Of a stretch of 64,000 nt of DNA, positions 25,227 through 36,734 are shown piece by piece. The notes below the pieces were generated by a model, which did no database searches, was not told where the DNA came from, and was given only the letters and a program-made list of their open reading frames with translations. Origin of the DNA: Diploscapter coronatus (Eukaryota > Nematoda > Chromadorea > Rhabditida > Rhabditidae); the NCBI GenBank assembly GCA_964036155.1, contig OZ038423.1, positions 80,429,249 to 80,493,248 of the forward strand. The letters run 5' to 3'. The number at the start of each line of letters is the position of its first letter. The first letter of the stretch is position 1. A program made the translations under genes and the position numbers.

Positions 25227-25305
25227 AGGAAGAAATGCGTTGCCTTTTGGCACATCGACAAACCTCCAACGTCTGTTAGTCATAAGACATGTGCATATAT
25301 TTTAG

Positions 25306-26472
25306 TGATAATCCACATATCCAAAAGTTCAGAGCTTCATTTTCAGTTCATGACAAGCATTACATAACCCGCAATATTTGACCCGGTAAAATAAATCCTC
25401 AGTATTATATGTCATTTCAAACTGGCACTAAAGTTGCATGCGATGGTGTGTAAAATTAGTCTATATTGTTTGTTAGAATAATTGAATCCGCTTCCGAAGG
25501 TATCATGGTGTGCATAGGAGGGGTACTAGTCTTTGGGGTGCATGCTCCACAACTTCTAAAATATTTAATTTAGATGTCAAATATTCGAATAATAACTATA
25601 CCTAGGGCATACAATAAACTTAATCTCATCATACAGTTCACAGTAACTGAATAGGTTCCAGAAATTACACCGCCAGTTTTCATCTACGCACACTTCCTGA
25701 AAACTTCATTTATACAAGAAAATCAATTTATTGGTCCTTAGAAAACGTGTTTTTCTACAAGTATTGAAATAACCCGATGTATGAACATATTTACAATGAA
25801 AGTCATTTTTGAAAGCACATAGGTTTGAAGATTATTGAAATTTCGAAAGACTTAGAGATTTGTTAGGTTTCCTAAGAAATTGAGCAACCGACATTTTTGG
25901 TAAAGCGTGTATGACGTAAAACTGCACCGAAAGACGACAAATTTGTGTGTGTGTGTGTGACTAGGGACTTAGCAGCAAAAACACGGACAAACACAACAAG
26001 ATGGACAAATGCAAACAATATGACGACAAGGGAAGAAGGACTGAATCAGAGCATTATGGAGTTCAATTGAATTGGATTTGAGGCTTAAAATTTGAAGAGT
26101 TAACTCCAATAATTTGGCTATTTTCAAACTCGAAAATTAACTCCACAAAGCAAGAAAGCTTGAATCGTAAGCTCATTGAATTTGGAGAAGGTTAACTGGC
26201 ATCATTGATAAGACTAGCACCATTTCAACCTGATTCCTTCGAATTTTCATCCTAAAATCGTAAAATTTCAAACTTTACCCTTTAATTTCCAAGTTCTCTG
26301 TTATTATTACGATACAGAGTAAGCATTCATGCTACTATTCAAAGTCAAGCATATCAGGCTCTTTTGAACGTAATTCAGGCGATATTATGCATCGTTTTCT
26401 CTAACTGTGAAAATATCGATTTTTAAAGCATGGAAACATAAATGAAGCTCTATTTTCTAACCTATCATCAAC
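25306..26472. other. Intergenic, no gene seen
   Basis: AT-rich DNA between the 24.9 kb locus and the 3' end of the astacin gene. A short (TG)n run lies at about 25937-25952. No coding frame of interest. Confidence 0.45.
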
Positions 26473-29386
26473 TTATTTTCCGAAAACCATAGGTCTGAAG
26501 CCCCATCGTCCATTCGTGACGAAGGGCTGCTGAGGCATCTGAGGGCGCATTTGATTGTTCGGCGGCCGATTCTGGACGTGGTTCTGGTTATTCTGGGGCA
26601 TGGGTTGAGGGCGCTGCTGAAATTTCGATTAGATGCGAAGCTAAGCAACTAAATTTCGATCTTCCAAAATAACGGCAACTTGGATGCCTTACAGAAAAAA
26701 AACAACAGCATTACAGCATAAAATAGTCGTGTGCAAAAATGGAGTTTTCCTAATCTCTCCTATCCCTATATATTATTTCTCCCATGCTGTAAAGTTGTAA
26801 TCAGGGCTGGATGGAATTCCGTTTTCGGGCTTTTTTCTTCGCATTTCCGTTTTCGTTTCCGGGTACTTTCAAAATGTTCACTTCTGCCCAGCCCTGGCTG
26901 TAATGCTTTAACATTTCCTAGAAGCCAAATAAATAATGCACATTTACACAAATAATCTACATACATAATGAAGCTCACTCAAAACCCTATGAACCTACAA
27001 AAATAGGGCAGTCTAAATTAATCGGTTAAAATATGGCATTACAACCGCAAAAAACAATCGCTAATCCATCATTCATCTATCCTACTTAAAAATTCGAAAC
27101 ATCCAGAAAAAATTCCAAACTAGCCTGATTATTGACGACGTTCGACTTCGGAGCATTGCACGTGTAGAGTCTGTTGATCTTCCTCAAGTCGCCATCGGAA
27201 AATGCGATTCTCTGGCCCATTTTCTCGGCTCCTCCCTGAATTTATTGGAATTTTGAAGCGTTCTTAATGAACCCTTCACCGAATCACCGGATATATTTTT
27301 TACAGATAACAAACATTCCTTGAAATTGATAGAAGGATATTTAAATTTAAGCAAAACTTTCTATTGCACAAACAGCATTTTATACAAACTGCAACAATCT
27401 CTTGAAATATCTGAAAACATAGATTTGCAAAAAAAATACTTACCTTTCTCGGAATGATTGTCTTCTTCCCAGATCCGCTGAAGGCATATGGACCGTAGTG
27501 CATAATGCTCTCATAGTCGTAAGGCTCATTTAAATGATCAATTACATTTAGATTATATCTAAATAACGATATTTTAGTTTAGCTGAGAGAAAGAAATGAC
27601 TTTTCGAATTGATCATCGGCTCCGTTCATGACATTCCTCCATACGATTTCAATGTACGTATCCCGGTCTTGTCGGCTTTGCTCTGGAACACACTCTCATC
27701 TTTCATTCTAGAACAGCGAATTAAAAGTTCTGAAACAAACCGTGAAAAAATCCAACTGCGTGCATGAGCTCACTGAAATAGTTTTTTTTTTTTTATCAAA
27801 TGAAGGTCAAAGTTGTCTTACTGGACAATTGTTCCCAGCTGAATACATCCCGAATCTAGTGATACAGGTTGACGACCGCCGGTTCTGAAAATTAAAAAAT
27901 CAATAATTATCGTCTTTTTTAAATTTCCTACTTTCCAACCAAACTATAACAACCATCGTCAGGATGAATATATATGTAATCCTGATGTCGTCTCTCGTCC
28001 CTAGGAACGAAGCGAACGCAGGTTTTGTCATGATACTCCTAAAATGTGTTTAATTCCTAGGTAATTGGACGGAATCAATAGTATCGTTTGATAAATAAAC
28101 TAGATGTTTCAAATAATTTAAAGTCCTATGTCATTTAAAATTTCTTTACTAATGGAATAGATGGCTGTGCAAATGAAAAAGTATGTTTCAGAAATACGTA
28201 CATTCAATAAAATAGGTCATAATTTATTGCTTTGGCCAAAGTAAGTGAAAGTTCGTGTGTTGAAAATATAGGGGAAAAGCGAGAGAGGTACAAGAAATTG
28301 CGTATCACTCTTTCCACTGTCCCCCGCTGACTCTTTTTCTCTGCACTCTAGCCTCCCTCTTTGCGCATATTCATGACGTGCATTTTTCGAAATGGCACTC
28401 TTTAACACACGAACTGTCACTTCCTTTGACCGATACAATCATTCGTAATCGATTGTCATCTTATAAAAAATACCTTCATGGCCTTAGCAATTACGGACCG
28501 TGCATAGTTTCCATATTGATTTGACAAAGTGTAGGGGATTTCAGCGCTAGGCCAGCGTCTATACACACTATCTTTAAAGTTGGTAAACTTAAAACTACCG
28601 GTATTGCTGCTTAATAGCATTTCTTCCCAGTTGATTATTCTCTTCCACGAATTTCTTGGGGTCATCCATAGCTATGTCACCTTCCATGTATTTCGACATC
28701 GTTGGGTCATCCTTCACTTTAATACCTGCAAATATCAATTATATATTGTAGATGACCGATAACTTGGGACGAACTAAATAATGCACAAAGTCGAATATGC
28801 AAAGTGTGCATTGCGTATGCACAAATAGTCGCCAAAATCATTCCTTGAATGGAGAAATTGTCTTAAGGGTTGCTGCAAACAACGCGCTGCTAATTTCTGC
28901 GCATCAAAATTGCGTTTCATTTTTCTTCGTCCCAATTTATCGGCCATTAACAATAAAAGGGTAGTATTTCAATTAAAATAAAGCGTTGATTGATTGAATG
29001 ATAACTTAACGTATGTTTATCGTATATTGCAAGATAAAGTTATAGAAGTTATCGTCTACCGCCATTAAACTTGAATCATTTTTAATTTTATCTAAATATA
29101 AATATTTTTAAAATACCTAATTTCAAGAAATCGACTCGATCTTCGGCAGTATGAGCGTTGTTAAAATCATCATCAGATAGGAAAGTCTCAAAATCTTCCT
29201 TGTCACGGTCAACTACCTAAAATTCGAATTTGAGTCAAAATTAAGCGTCGAGTCCAAAGTTTAAGCTGTCTGAATCTAGCGTTATGTTGTTTTAAAAGAT
29301 TGAAAACTTACATCCTTCATTGTTAAAGTGGCGGCCGTGTAGCATAATATGGGCAAATTCAATAGAGCTATTGAATATAATATCAT
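26473..29386 (-). CDS. Secreted astacin-type zinc metalloprotease (NAS family)
   Basis: Zinc endopeptidase of the astacin family (MEROPS M12A). Eleven exons in phase give 346 residues: 29312-29386, 29117-29216, 28599-28725, 28474-28558, 27932-28038, 27822-27884, 27741-27772, 27601-27682, 27444-27558, 27125-27235, 26473-26616. The order is signal peptide (ILYSIALLNLPILCYTAA), propeptide, then the mature domain from about RRWPSAEIPYTLSNQYG. The zinc site is HELMHAVGFFHEQSRQDRD and the Met-turn is SIMHYGPYAFS with its Tyr ligand. The domain ends near INRLYTCN and has an even set of cysteines. The tail is Pro/Gln/Asn-rich (RPQPMPQNNQN) and has no EGF or CUB domain, so it resembles the short C. 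elegans NAS-4/NAS-5 group; the exact orthologue is not claimed. The last intron (26617-27124) starts with GC. Confidence 0.92.
28225..28440. mobile_element. Hairpin MITE, family B (copy 2), astacin intron 4
   Basis: AAGTGAAAGTTCGTGTGTTG at the left and complementary ACACACGAACTGTCACTTCC at the right, ending GACCGATACAAT. Lies between exons 4 and 5 of the protease. Confidence 0.8.
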
Positions 29387-29646
29387 TTTCTATATAGTAA
29401 TCTAGTAAAATAATAGACTTCTCTAAAGGCGTTTTTCGAAGGTTAAACCGTTTCTTTTGGTCCGTTTTTCAGGTGCAGTGGGCTTAAAAGGGTCGATTTT
29501 GCGAAAACGGTGGGCGGGGCATCGGATCAGAAAAACGGCTAGCCAAAATAAAGGAGTGCTGAAAATGGGCGGTATTTGAGAATGAATTGATAGTGTTCTT
29601 TGAAAATCGACGATATATTAAATTATTGAAAATAAAGGAATATTTA

Positions 29647-29803
29647 GTTGTTGATGCCGAAATCTGGGGGGTCGAAAATGAGGCGAGAAGGAATGATTTT
29701 AGGTCAGTCTCTCTCCTTTTCGCATGCTAATTTCTCGATTTTCTAACTAGTAAAAATAACCATGCACCACTTTGCACGCCTCCCAGATTTCGGCACCAAC
29801 AAT
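29647..29803. mobile_element. Hairpin MITE, family A (copy 3)
   Basis: TTGTTGATGCCGAAATCTGG to the complement of CCCAGATTTCGGCACCAACA. The inner core is CTCTCTCCTTTTCGCATGCT. About 260 bp upstream of the astacin start codon. Confidence 0.85.
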
Positions 29804-31070
29804 ATGCAGAATAATATTAGATAAAATGATCGAAATCACTGAATTGTGATGCTAACGTTAAAAATGAAAAATACTATGTTTCGAAAACTCCTCTGAATAA
29901 AGAGAAATTTAAATCACCACCAATCAGACTAGACTCTTACACTCGTATAGAATAGATATGCAAAAATAATTAATTCATTAAACTATTATCAAAAAGTTAA
30001 TGAAATAATTCATGAAGAAGCCTTGCTTTCAGCACGTTTTTGAAAGGCGAATGAATGATGAAAGTCGCAAACAATTAGTGCTAAAAATTTGCCACAATAA
30101 ATGTCTAGTTTTCTCTGTTGTCTCTTCGAAATTTCACTATTTTCCTATCATTCAATATTCTAATTTCCATATCTATATTCAATGCTATTTCCAAACATAT
30201 TCTGAATCATTTTCTATCATCAACTAATATACTATTTCTTCACGTTGACCTGTTCAATATTCTCTATATTACGTTATTTCTTTACTATTTCAAATGTCCG
30301 ATTCTTTTCTCGTCTTGAGTTAACGCGCTATTTTTCGGCCTTAACTAGTTATGACCCTTGTTTCCTTTAATGGTAACGAGAAAGCATCGAGTGTCTCTAA
30401 ATGTAGTCTCGCGCCAATCTGCGTCCCCGACCTCGTCGATTTTATGAAATGGTCAATGTAAAAACGAATGGCCATTTAAGTGTAACTGACCATTTTTATG
30501 ATTACGGATAGGGAATGATTCACAGAATTAGTCTAAAATATTTTATACCTTGATAGGTTATGATTTTTAGTGGCAAATCATATAAAGTCATTAGATTATT
30601 TTTGCATCGTAAATTTTAAATTAAATCCAAATAACTATAAATTTGAATTTAAATAATGGGTGATCATGATTTCATGATACAAAATATTGCAGCTATTTTC
30701 AGCTATCATTAAAACATCGTTTACTCGATTAACTTAGGTATTATTTTAGAATTAATGAACCGAAACATATTGTAATGCGATTCAAAATAAAATGCCATAT
30801 AATCGAATCTTGAACTTTCTGAAAATAAGCGTAACGTCGAATTACGAAGAATATCAATTACAAATGTTTTAGGTATTTATGAATGAAAATGAAGGTTTTA
30901 AAAAGTGAAACCAAACTAGAGAAGTTATAGATAAGCTATGTGAAACGATTAAAGAGAAGATATTGACTTATCTTTACCTACTTTTCTTTGCTTCTCTTGC
31001 ATAAAGAGATTATATCACTGAACCATACGTTTTTAGAAGCTTAACTTAACACGGTTTCAATGTCAAAGTA

Positions 31071-31230
31071 TCGTTGGTGCCGAAATCTGGAAGGTCGAAA
31101 ATGGGGGGAGAGAGAAAGAAGTATTTAGGTCAGTCTCTCTCCTTTTCGCGTGCTATTTCTCCATTTTCTAACCGCTAAAAATAACTGTTGCATCACTTTG
31201 CATGCCTCCCAGATTTCGGCATCGGCAATT
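31071..31230. mobile_element. Hairpin MITE, family A (copy 4)
   Basis: TCGTTGGTGCCGAAATCTGG to the complement of CCCAGATTTCGGCATCGGCA. The core CTCTCTCCTTTTCGCGTGCT is nearly identical to copy 3, so these two are recent relatives. Confidence 0.85.
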
Positions 31231-33106
31231 ATTTAAGAATTCCTAAAAAATTCGAAAATTTTAAATTTCAACTAATTCATTCAAATTTGTTTAAAAAGAA
31301 TTAAAACAACAGTGGTTAAGAGAACATGATTCATTCTATTAAACCCGGAAAAACAGATCTATTTAGATATCTGACTCATGTGTATGGTTGTCACGAATAG
31401 CTTTCAATTTCTTTAACTTTTTCGCTCTTTCTGAAGCACAAAAGGTTTGCTCACAAATCACTAGTTACCGAAAATCGGCTGAAAATCTTTTTCAACTAAC
31501 CGTTTTTCCGTTCTTTCAAAGACTTATCCCTGAGGCATTATTCGGAGGCTGTTAAGACACACAAATTGAATGGTAAAAGGTAAACGTTCGCGGAAATGCG
31601 TAACGAAAAGAAAGCTGCTTTGCAAATAAATCTGCACAAAAAGGTAAAACGCTGCGTCGGTTTGGGGTTAGTCTGGGAGAGAAAGATTTTCACGACATTA
31701 ACTGCAAATGTATAAATTATGGAATAGAGTCACTGATGTAAAGGTGATTTCATTAGATTAAACTTTTATGCATGCATATATATTATTTAAAGAATTTTTA
31801 AATGAAATATGTCATTCTTTGAACACATACATATTTTAACAGTCGAATATTATTCGAATTAGTGCCGATTATTTTTTATGAGAATGTTGACACTTTCAAA
31901 AGATGTTACTCAAATTTTTAGACATCGTAGTGATTAGAGGCCGCAAGTGAAGTAAAATTTTTGAAGCGAACTTTATAAAGCGATTTTTCGCCATCCGGGT
32001 TTCCCTCGAATATAAAGCGGTTGATTTCAGGGAAAAGTTTGCTTAGCAAAGTTGTGACCGACAATTAGGTAAACAATTCTGTTTTGTTTACACCTGCTCA
32101 AAATCCTAATAATCTACCAAAAATGAATAGTTTCAAAATGCAAAATAAACGACATTTTGGATCGCCTTCGTTAAATCCTCCAACGGCTTATGATGAATTG
32201 AAACCTTGTGGTAATTTTTAGACGGAAATCATATGAGGTGAGGAAATTCTGTCGCACCGATTTTGTGGTTTTCTCGTTGTAAAATGAAAATTTGATACAT
32301 TATTCGAACTCAAAACAAGCAGTTGAATAATTTTCCACTCATTGTTGCTGTTTGTTCAATGAATCCTTGCTGCTTCCTTTCTCCAATGAACGAGGAATGT
32401 CGGAAGAAATAACGATTTTTGTAAATTTTGCAATGATTTTAATGTATTCAAATTTAAAACGTAAACTCAATTTGACGAAATGTTAGCAAAATTGGAAATT
32501 CGGAAGACGCACTCTCGACATCATAACTTTCGATGGGATTAATCCACTTCGAAAACGGTAAAGTATTGGAATCAGTAAGTCACTATCATATGAGCTAAAT
32601 TTTATCCACTAGACGTTTCATTTCAAAACTCACTTGTGCCTTCTGCGTAGTGATACGTAATTTATTGCAACATACATTTTTTCAAATAATACCAGTTTAT
32701 TTGCTGCCTTTTAATAACCACACTATCATGTTCATTAACTAACAATAGGGCAAGTCACGCCTTCTTTACCCCCAAAAGATGTATCCCGCAAAGAAATATT
32801 CCAGACGGTATAGAAATTCCTCTCGTTTGTATTGAAGCATGAGGGCAAAATAATATTTTTTACCGTATGAAAAACGGAGTCAAATAATGACAACTAAAAG
32901 ACCCCTAACACTTAAATACGGTAATAGGCGTTTGAAACGCCTGAGTTTTGCATGTAAAAGTCTTCGTTAATGGACATGACCGAGTGGTATAACATAATTG
33001 GATAAGGAAAGAGATCGAACCTTCAAAAATTCATATTGAATGTATACAAAACAAAATAAATAACACAAAAGGATTAGTGTAATTCGGTCGTCAAATTTGG
33101 CGCATT

Positions 33107-34831
33107 TCAGCCCGAGCATCCCCTGCAGCCGCAATGCACGCACTCGATCACCCGGTCCACGTCCAGCTTCGCCTTCGGCACTCGGCAGATGCAGTTCGTG
33201 CCGAAATTCGTGTCCCGCGTTTGAACACATCTGAATTCACGACAATTTTTACTTTTAAAATTTCATGCTAATTAAAGTTCGTCTAATTTTTCTATTGTTT
33301 TTCTTTTTTTTGAAAATTCAAACAAATTATTTTTAAATAATAAAAATTGTGAAATATTTTTTCCCGTACTAACTTGAAATTCTTCTTTGAAAGTGAGAAC
33401 GTTATTTTCGAGAGGCATATAACTATTTTGCATCAATTAGCCTGGGTAGAAATCTACCCCAACTCAAAACTGACTGGAATAATTTATGAGATATTTGCGG
33501 TGGAAAACATGTCCCAATGTTTGAATCGCAAAACCTACTTCAGACAGCACAAATTCTCGTATCCGTTCTTCTTCCATTTGGCGATGAGCTTGGCGTCCGC
33601 AAAACGAGCCTGAAATTGTTTTTTTAATTTTAAAAATTTGATCATTTATGTTTTATAAACGTAGATCCAGTAATGATAGTAAATGTTTCGAGTAGAACAT
33701 TAAAAATTCTGTATAGTATTTCTGAATTTTATTAGAAACATTGTGTATATTTCTATAGTTGGTTTTGCAAAAAAAAAACTAATGGAAACCGTTTATAAAA
33801 TCTTGTAAAATATTTAACTTTTTTATTTAAGAAAAATTATATTGTTAATTTTTTCGTCAAATGCAGAGGGGAAGTGATAATGGTTATTTTTTTAGAAAAG
33901 TTGAAAAAATCTGTGACATATTTGCATTTTATTAGAAATATTGTTATTTTTTTATCAAATGACATTGCCGGCAATAATGGTTGAAATTAAATTGGCAACA
34001 TTTGAGAAAATTTCGGAACATACTTTACAAATGATTGTATCGGTCAAATGAAGTGACAGTTCGTGTGTTAAAGAACGCCTTGCGAGAAATGCGCGTCACG
34101 ACTATGCGCAGAGGGAGACTAGAGTGCCGAGTCAGTGGGGGACAATCGAAAGAGTTGTACGCAATGTTCTCTGCTTCTCTCGCTATTTTTAACACATGAT
34201 TTGCCGTTTCGTTTGACCAGCACAATACGAGATTTCGAAGTCTGTATCATGGGATAAACGATAATAAATCTTTCGCAGATATCTTCGAAATTTTTGAAAC
34301 TAATAAAAAGTTTACCTGCAACAGCAGCTCGTATAGTTCCTTGGAGATTTCCTCGCGTCTGTACAAATCGTAGATGTAGCGGGAGCGCTGGTGGTGGATT
34401 CTGGAAATTATTCAGAATAAAAGATGGAAATTAAAAAAATAAAATAAATTTGTCGAGAAAGGATAACAAATTTGCAATTTTAGAAAGTACTAAATAAATG
34501 TTCAAACTAAAAAACTAAATGAAAAAAGTTCAGATAAACTTTAAAAGAAGGATTTTTAAAATCTAGCTTAGAAAGCATTAAATAAATTTAGGAGTAAAAA
34601 TAAAATAAAAACCTGAAAATGGGCCAGAGCGTCTCGGTTTTGCGTTTACCTTCGTGCGGATCGGTTTCAGCCTCGCGCATTTTGTCTTCGAATTCCTGAA
34701 AATTAAAAAATTTTATCTTTAGAAAAAAATAAAATGCCAACCTGCAACTTATCGCGAATCTTCATCCACTCCTCGTTTTCCTCAGACGGCGGCTTGCGGC
34801 CGGCGCGACGGAACTTCAGCTCCAGCGACAT
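33107..34831 (-). CDS. bud-31: BUD31 (G10) spliceosome component
   Basis: Core spliceosomal protein of the BUD31/G10 family, with a zinc-binding Cys-rich C terminus. Five exons in phase (34742-34831, 34613-34695, 34316-34400, 33539-33609, 33107-33230) give 150 residues, close to the usual 144. Very high conservation: [72 protein letters not shown] and the terminal [14 protein letters not shown]. The first about 30 residues differ from the usual start, reading [20 protein letters not shown] where the family has a short basic RSRKAPPDG segment. Exon GC content is well above the flanks. An acceptor 25 nt before the ATG suggests trans-splicing. Intron 3 carries a family B element. Confidence 0.95.
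33475..33528. repeat. Fragment of family G element in bud-31 intron 4
   Basis: ACTGACTGGAATAATTTATG and ATTTGCGGTGGAAAACATGT match the right half of the copies at 22384 and 56364. The left arm is missing or too diverged. Confidence 0.5.
34034..34226. mobile_element. Hairpin MITE, family B (copy 3), bud-31 intron 3
   Basis: ATTGTATCGGTCAAATGAAG at the left and complementary GTTTCGTTTGACCAGCACAA at the right. The inner sequence GAAATGCGCGTCACGACTAT is shared with copy 1 in inverted orientation. Confidence 0.82.
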
Positions 34832-34877
34832 TTTTGTTAGAAATTTGACGGCTCTGAAAACAATTTTTAAAGCTAAC

Positions 34878-34997
34878 TTGGAAACCACGAGACTACGCAA
34901 CATTGGGAAATAGTGTGGAAAGAGAAAGCCTATCATCTTCCATACCCTACCCCAACCTTGTACTATTTCGCCTATGTCTCGTGGTTTCCAAATAGCC
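34878..34997. mobile_element. Hairpin MITE, family C (copy 1)
   Basis: Arms TTGGAAACCACGAGAC and GTCTCGTGGTTTCCAA. The core CATTGGGAAATAGTGTGGAA is shared with the copy at 35921. It lies just upstream of the BUD31 start. Confidence 0.82.
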
Positions 34998-34999
34998 TT

Positions 35000-35757
35000 T
35001 TTTAATATTTCGCGAAATGTTTTATGAATATTTTTAAAAGGGACATATTACGAAAATAATCGGGAAAAACTCGAATATTATAAGTTTTAAAAATGAAATT
35101 TGAAGGTTCGGAAAAATTTACGAATTTTAGAACTTAGAAAGAAAAGTATATTTTTAAAATAAATCTTTAAACGAGGTATTTTGAAGAAATAATAATATGG
35201 AAAACGAATACTATATTTTTCTTAAGGATAAAATAAAAAAAATAAAATAGAAATTTCTAGAAGTGGATTTTGAAGAGGGGTATTTCGAAATTAGAGAAGA
35301 TTACTGATAAGAGATGCTTCGAAATTAATCAGGGTAATTAAGTTAGCAACCGGAGCAATTATCAGGTAAAATAACCTAGGTTTAGAAAAAAAAGCGAAAT
35401 TCAGCAATAACGAAAATAAAAATGGAAGGGAATAAATAAGAGAACGTTGTAAACGCAGTAGCGCAAAGATATGAAGGGTGAATGTATGGAAGAGTTACCA
35501 TTTATAGAGTTATCAATAAAAAATGTTCGATGGTCTAAACTATCTAATCAGTAGTCATCTAAAGATAGCTAAAAAGTCTAATCGAGATCATATGTGTGAT
35601 TTTCGGGATACTGGATCTTATACTTTTAGTTTGTTTATTTCATAGTGAAGATAAGCCTCGCGGTGGTTGAAATGAGCTTTATTTGAATCAAAATTAGTTC
35701 ATTCATAATGGATATGAAATAGTAAATTTATTGACTAAATATAATGATAAAATATTG
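35000..35757. other. Intergenic, A-rich, no gene seen
   Basis: Between bud-31 and the Ig gene, both on the - strand. The sequence is A-rich with no recognisable gene. The spacing of about 0.9 kb is too long for a typical nematode operon pair, so co-transcription is not supported. Confidence 0.45.
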
Positions 35758-36724
35758 TTAAAGTCTAAAAACGGTCTTGATATTTTTAATGTGATATCCT
35801 TTTGAATTGTTGGCTACGCATTCGTATTCTCCAGAGTCAAAAACGCCGGCCGGGTGGATTTCCAAAAATGACGAAATTATGCTTCCGCGAATCGTGTATC
35901 TGATCTGAAAATTAAGGAAACTTGGACACCACAAGACCACGAGACACATGAGACATTGGGAAATAGTGTGGGGAAAGAAACCCTATCACCATCCCATACC
36001 CTACCCTAGCCCCTTATACTATTTACCCTATATATCTATGCGTCGTAGTCTCGTGGCTTTCCAAATAGCCGAAAATTGAATATAGTAACTCTTTGTTTTT
36101 CTCTAATCAAAAAATTTAATTATTTACAAAAAAAGTAAAGTTTCATAAGTGCCATAGAATTTCGAGACTATATTGAGCATTTTAAAATTATTCGAGGATT
36201 AATACTCTTCATTTAGCAAAAGTTTCTAAATACCATAACAATACGCGTACGAAAGCTACCTACCAAATGCAGATTATCCGACTTCAATTCCGCGCCACGG
36301 TGATACCAAGTAATAGTAGGAGCAGGATCACCTTCAGCCTCGCAGAATATCTTCAACCTTAAATTTATTTGATTAATAATCAAGTTATTTGGAGTAGAAA
36401 AATGGATTAAACTGAAAAACTCGCAGAAAATTCATTCTTATGATGTAATAATAAGAGACATTAATTTACCTATTCCCTAAAGTGTATTCTTGCATGAAAA
36501 ACGAGTGCTTTATGATCTTTGGGCCCTGAAATTTGTTCATAATAAATATTAAGTTTCAAAATTTAGAGAGTAACTTTGCATTTTTCGAAAACTTGGTAAA
36601 TTACCTCTCCAGATTTACTAAACATCAAATCGTCGTCTAGTTGATGATACTGATTATTTAACTTCTTAGTAGGTCGGACTTCATAACATAGGGCGAATAA
36701 AATAGGTAATGAATATAACCACAT
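35758..36724 (-). CDS. Secreted single-immunoglobulin-domain protein
   Basis: Four exons in phase (36605-36724, 36470-36525, 36264-36357, 35758-35904) give 138 residues. A short hydrophobic N terminus (WLYSLPILFALC) looks like a signal peptide. One I-set type Ig domain follows: first Cys in KIFCEAEGDPAPTITWYHRG with its core Trp, second Cys in DSGEYECVANNSKG. No membrane helix or GPI signal. Size and layout fit the nematode OIG/ZIG small Ig proteins used in neuron or synapse maintenance; OIG-4-like is a possibility, not a firm call. A TTTCAG acceptor lies about 6 nt before the ATG. The intron 35905-36263 contains a family C element. Confidence 0.82.
35921..36070. mobile_element. Hairpin MITE, family C (copy 2), Ig gene intron 3
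   Basis: GGACACCACAAGACCACGAG and complementary TCTCGTGGCTTTCCAAATAG ends, with core CATTGGGAAATAGTGTGGGG. Same family as 34878-34997. Confidence 0.8.
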
Positions 36725-36734
36725 TTACATCTGA

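Larger units (their letters stand above)
29387..33106. other. Large intergenic region with two family A elements
   Basis: Runs from the 5' end of the astacin gene to the 3' end of the BUD31 gene. Apart from the two MITEs no gene or RNA was recognised. Repeated pyrimidine-rich CCATACTATTT-like motifs occur at 30110-30300. A small hairpin around AAATGGTCA lies at 30445-30500. Confidence 0.45.
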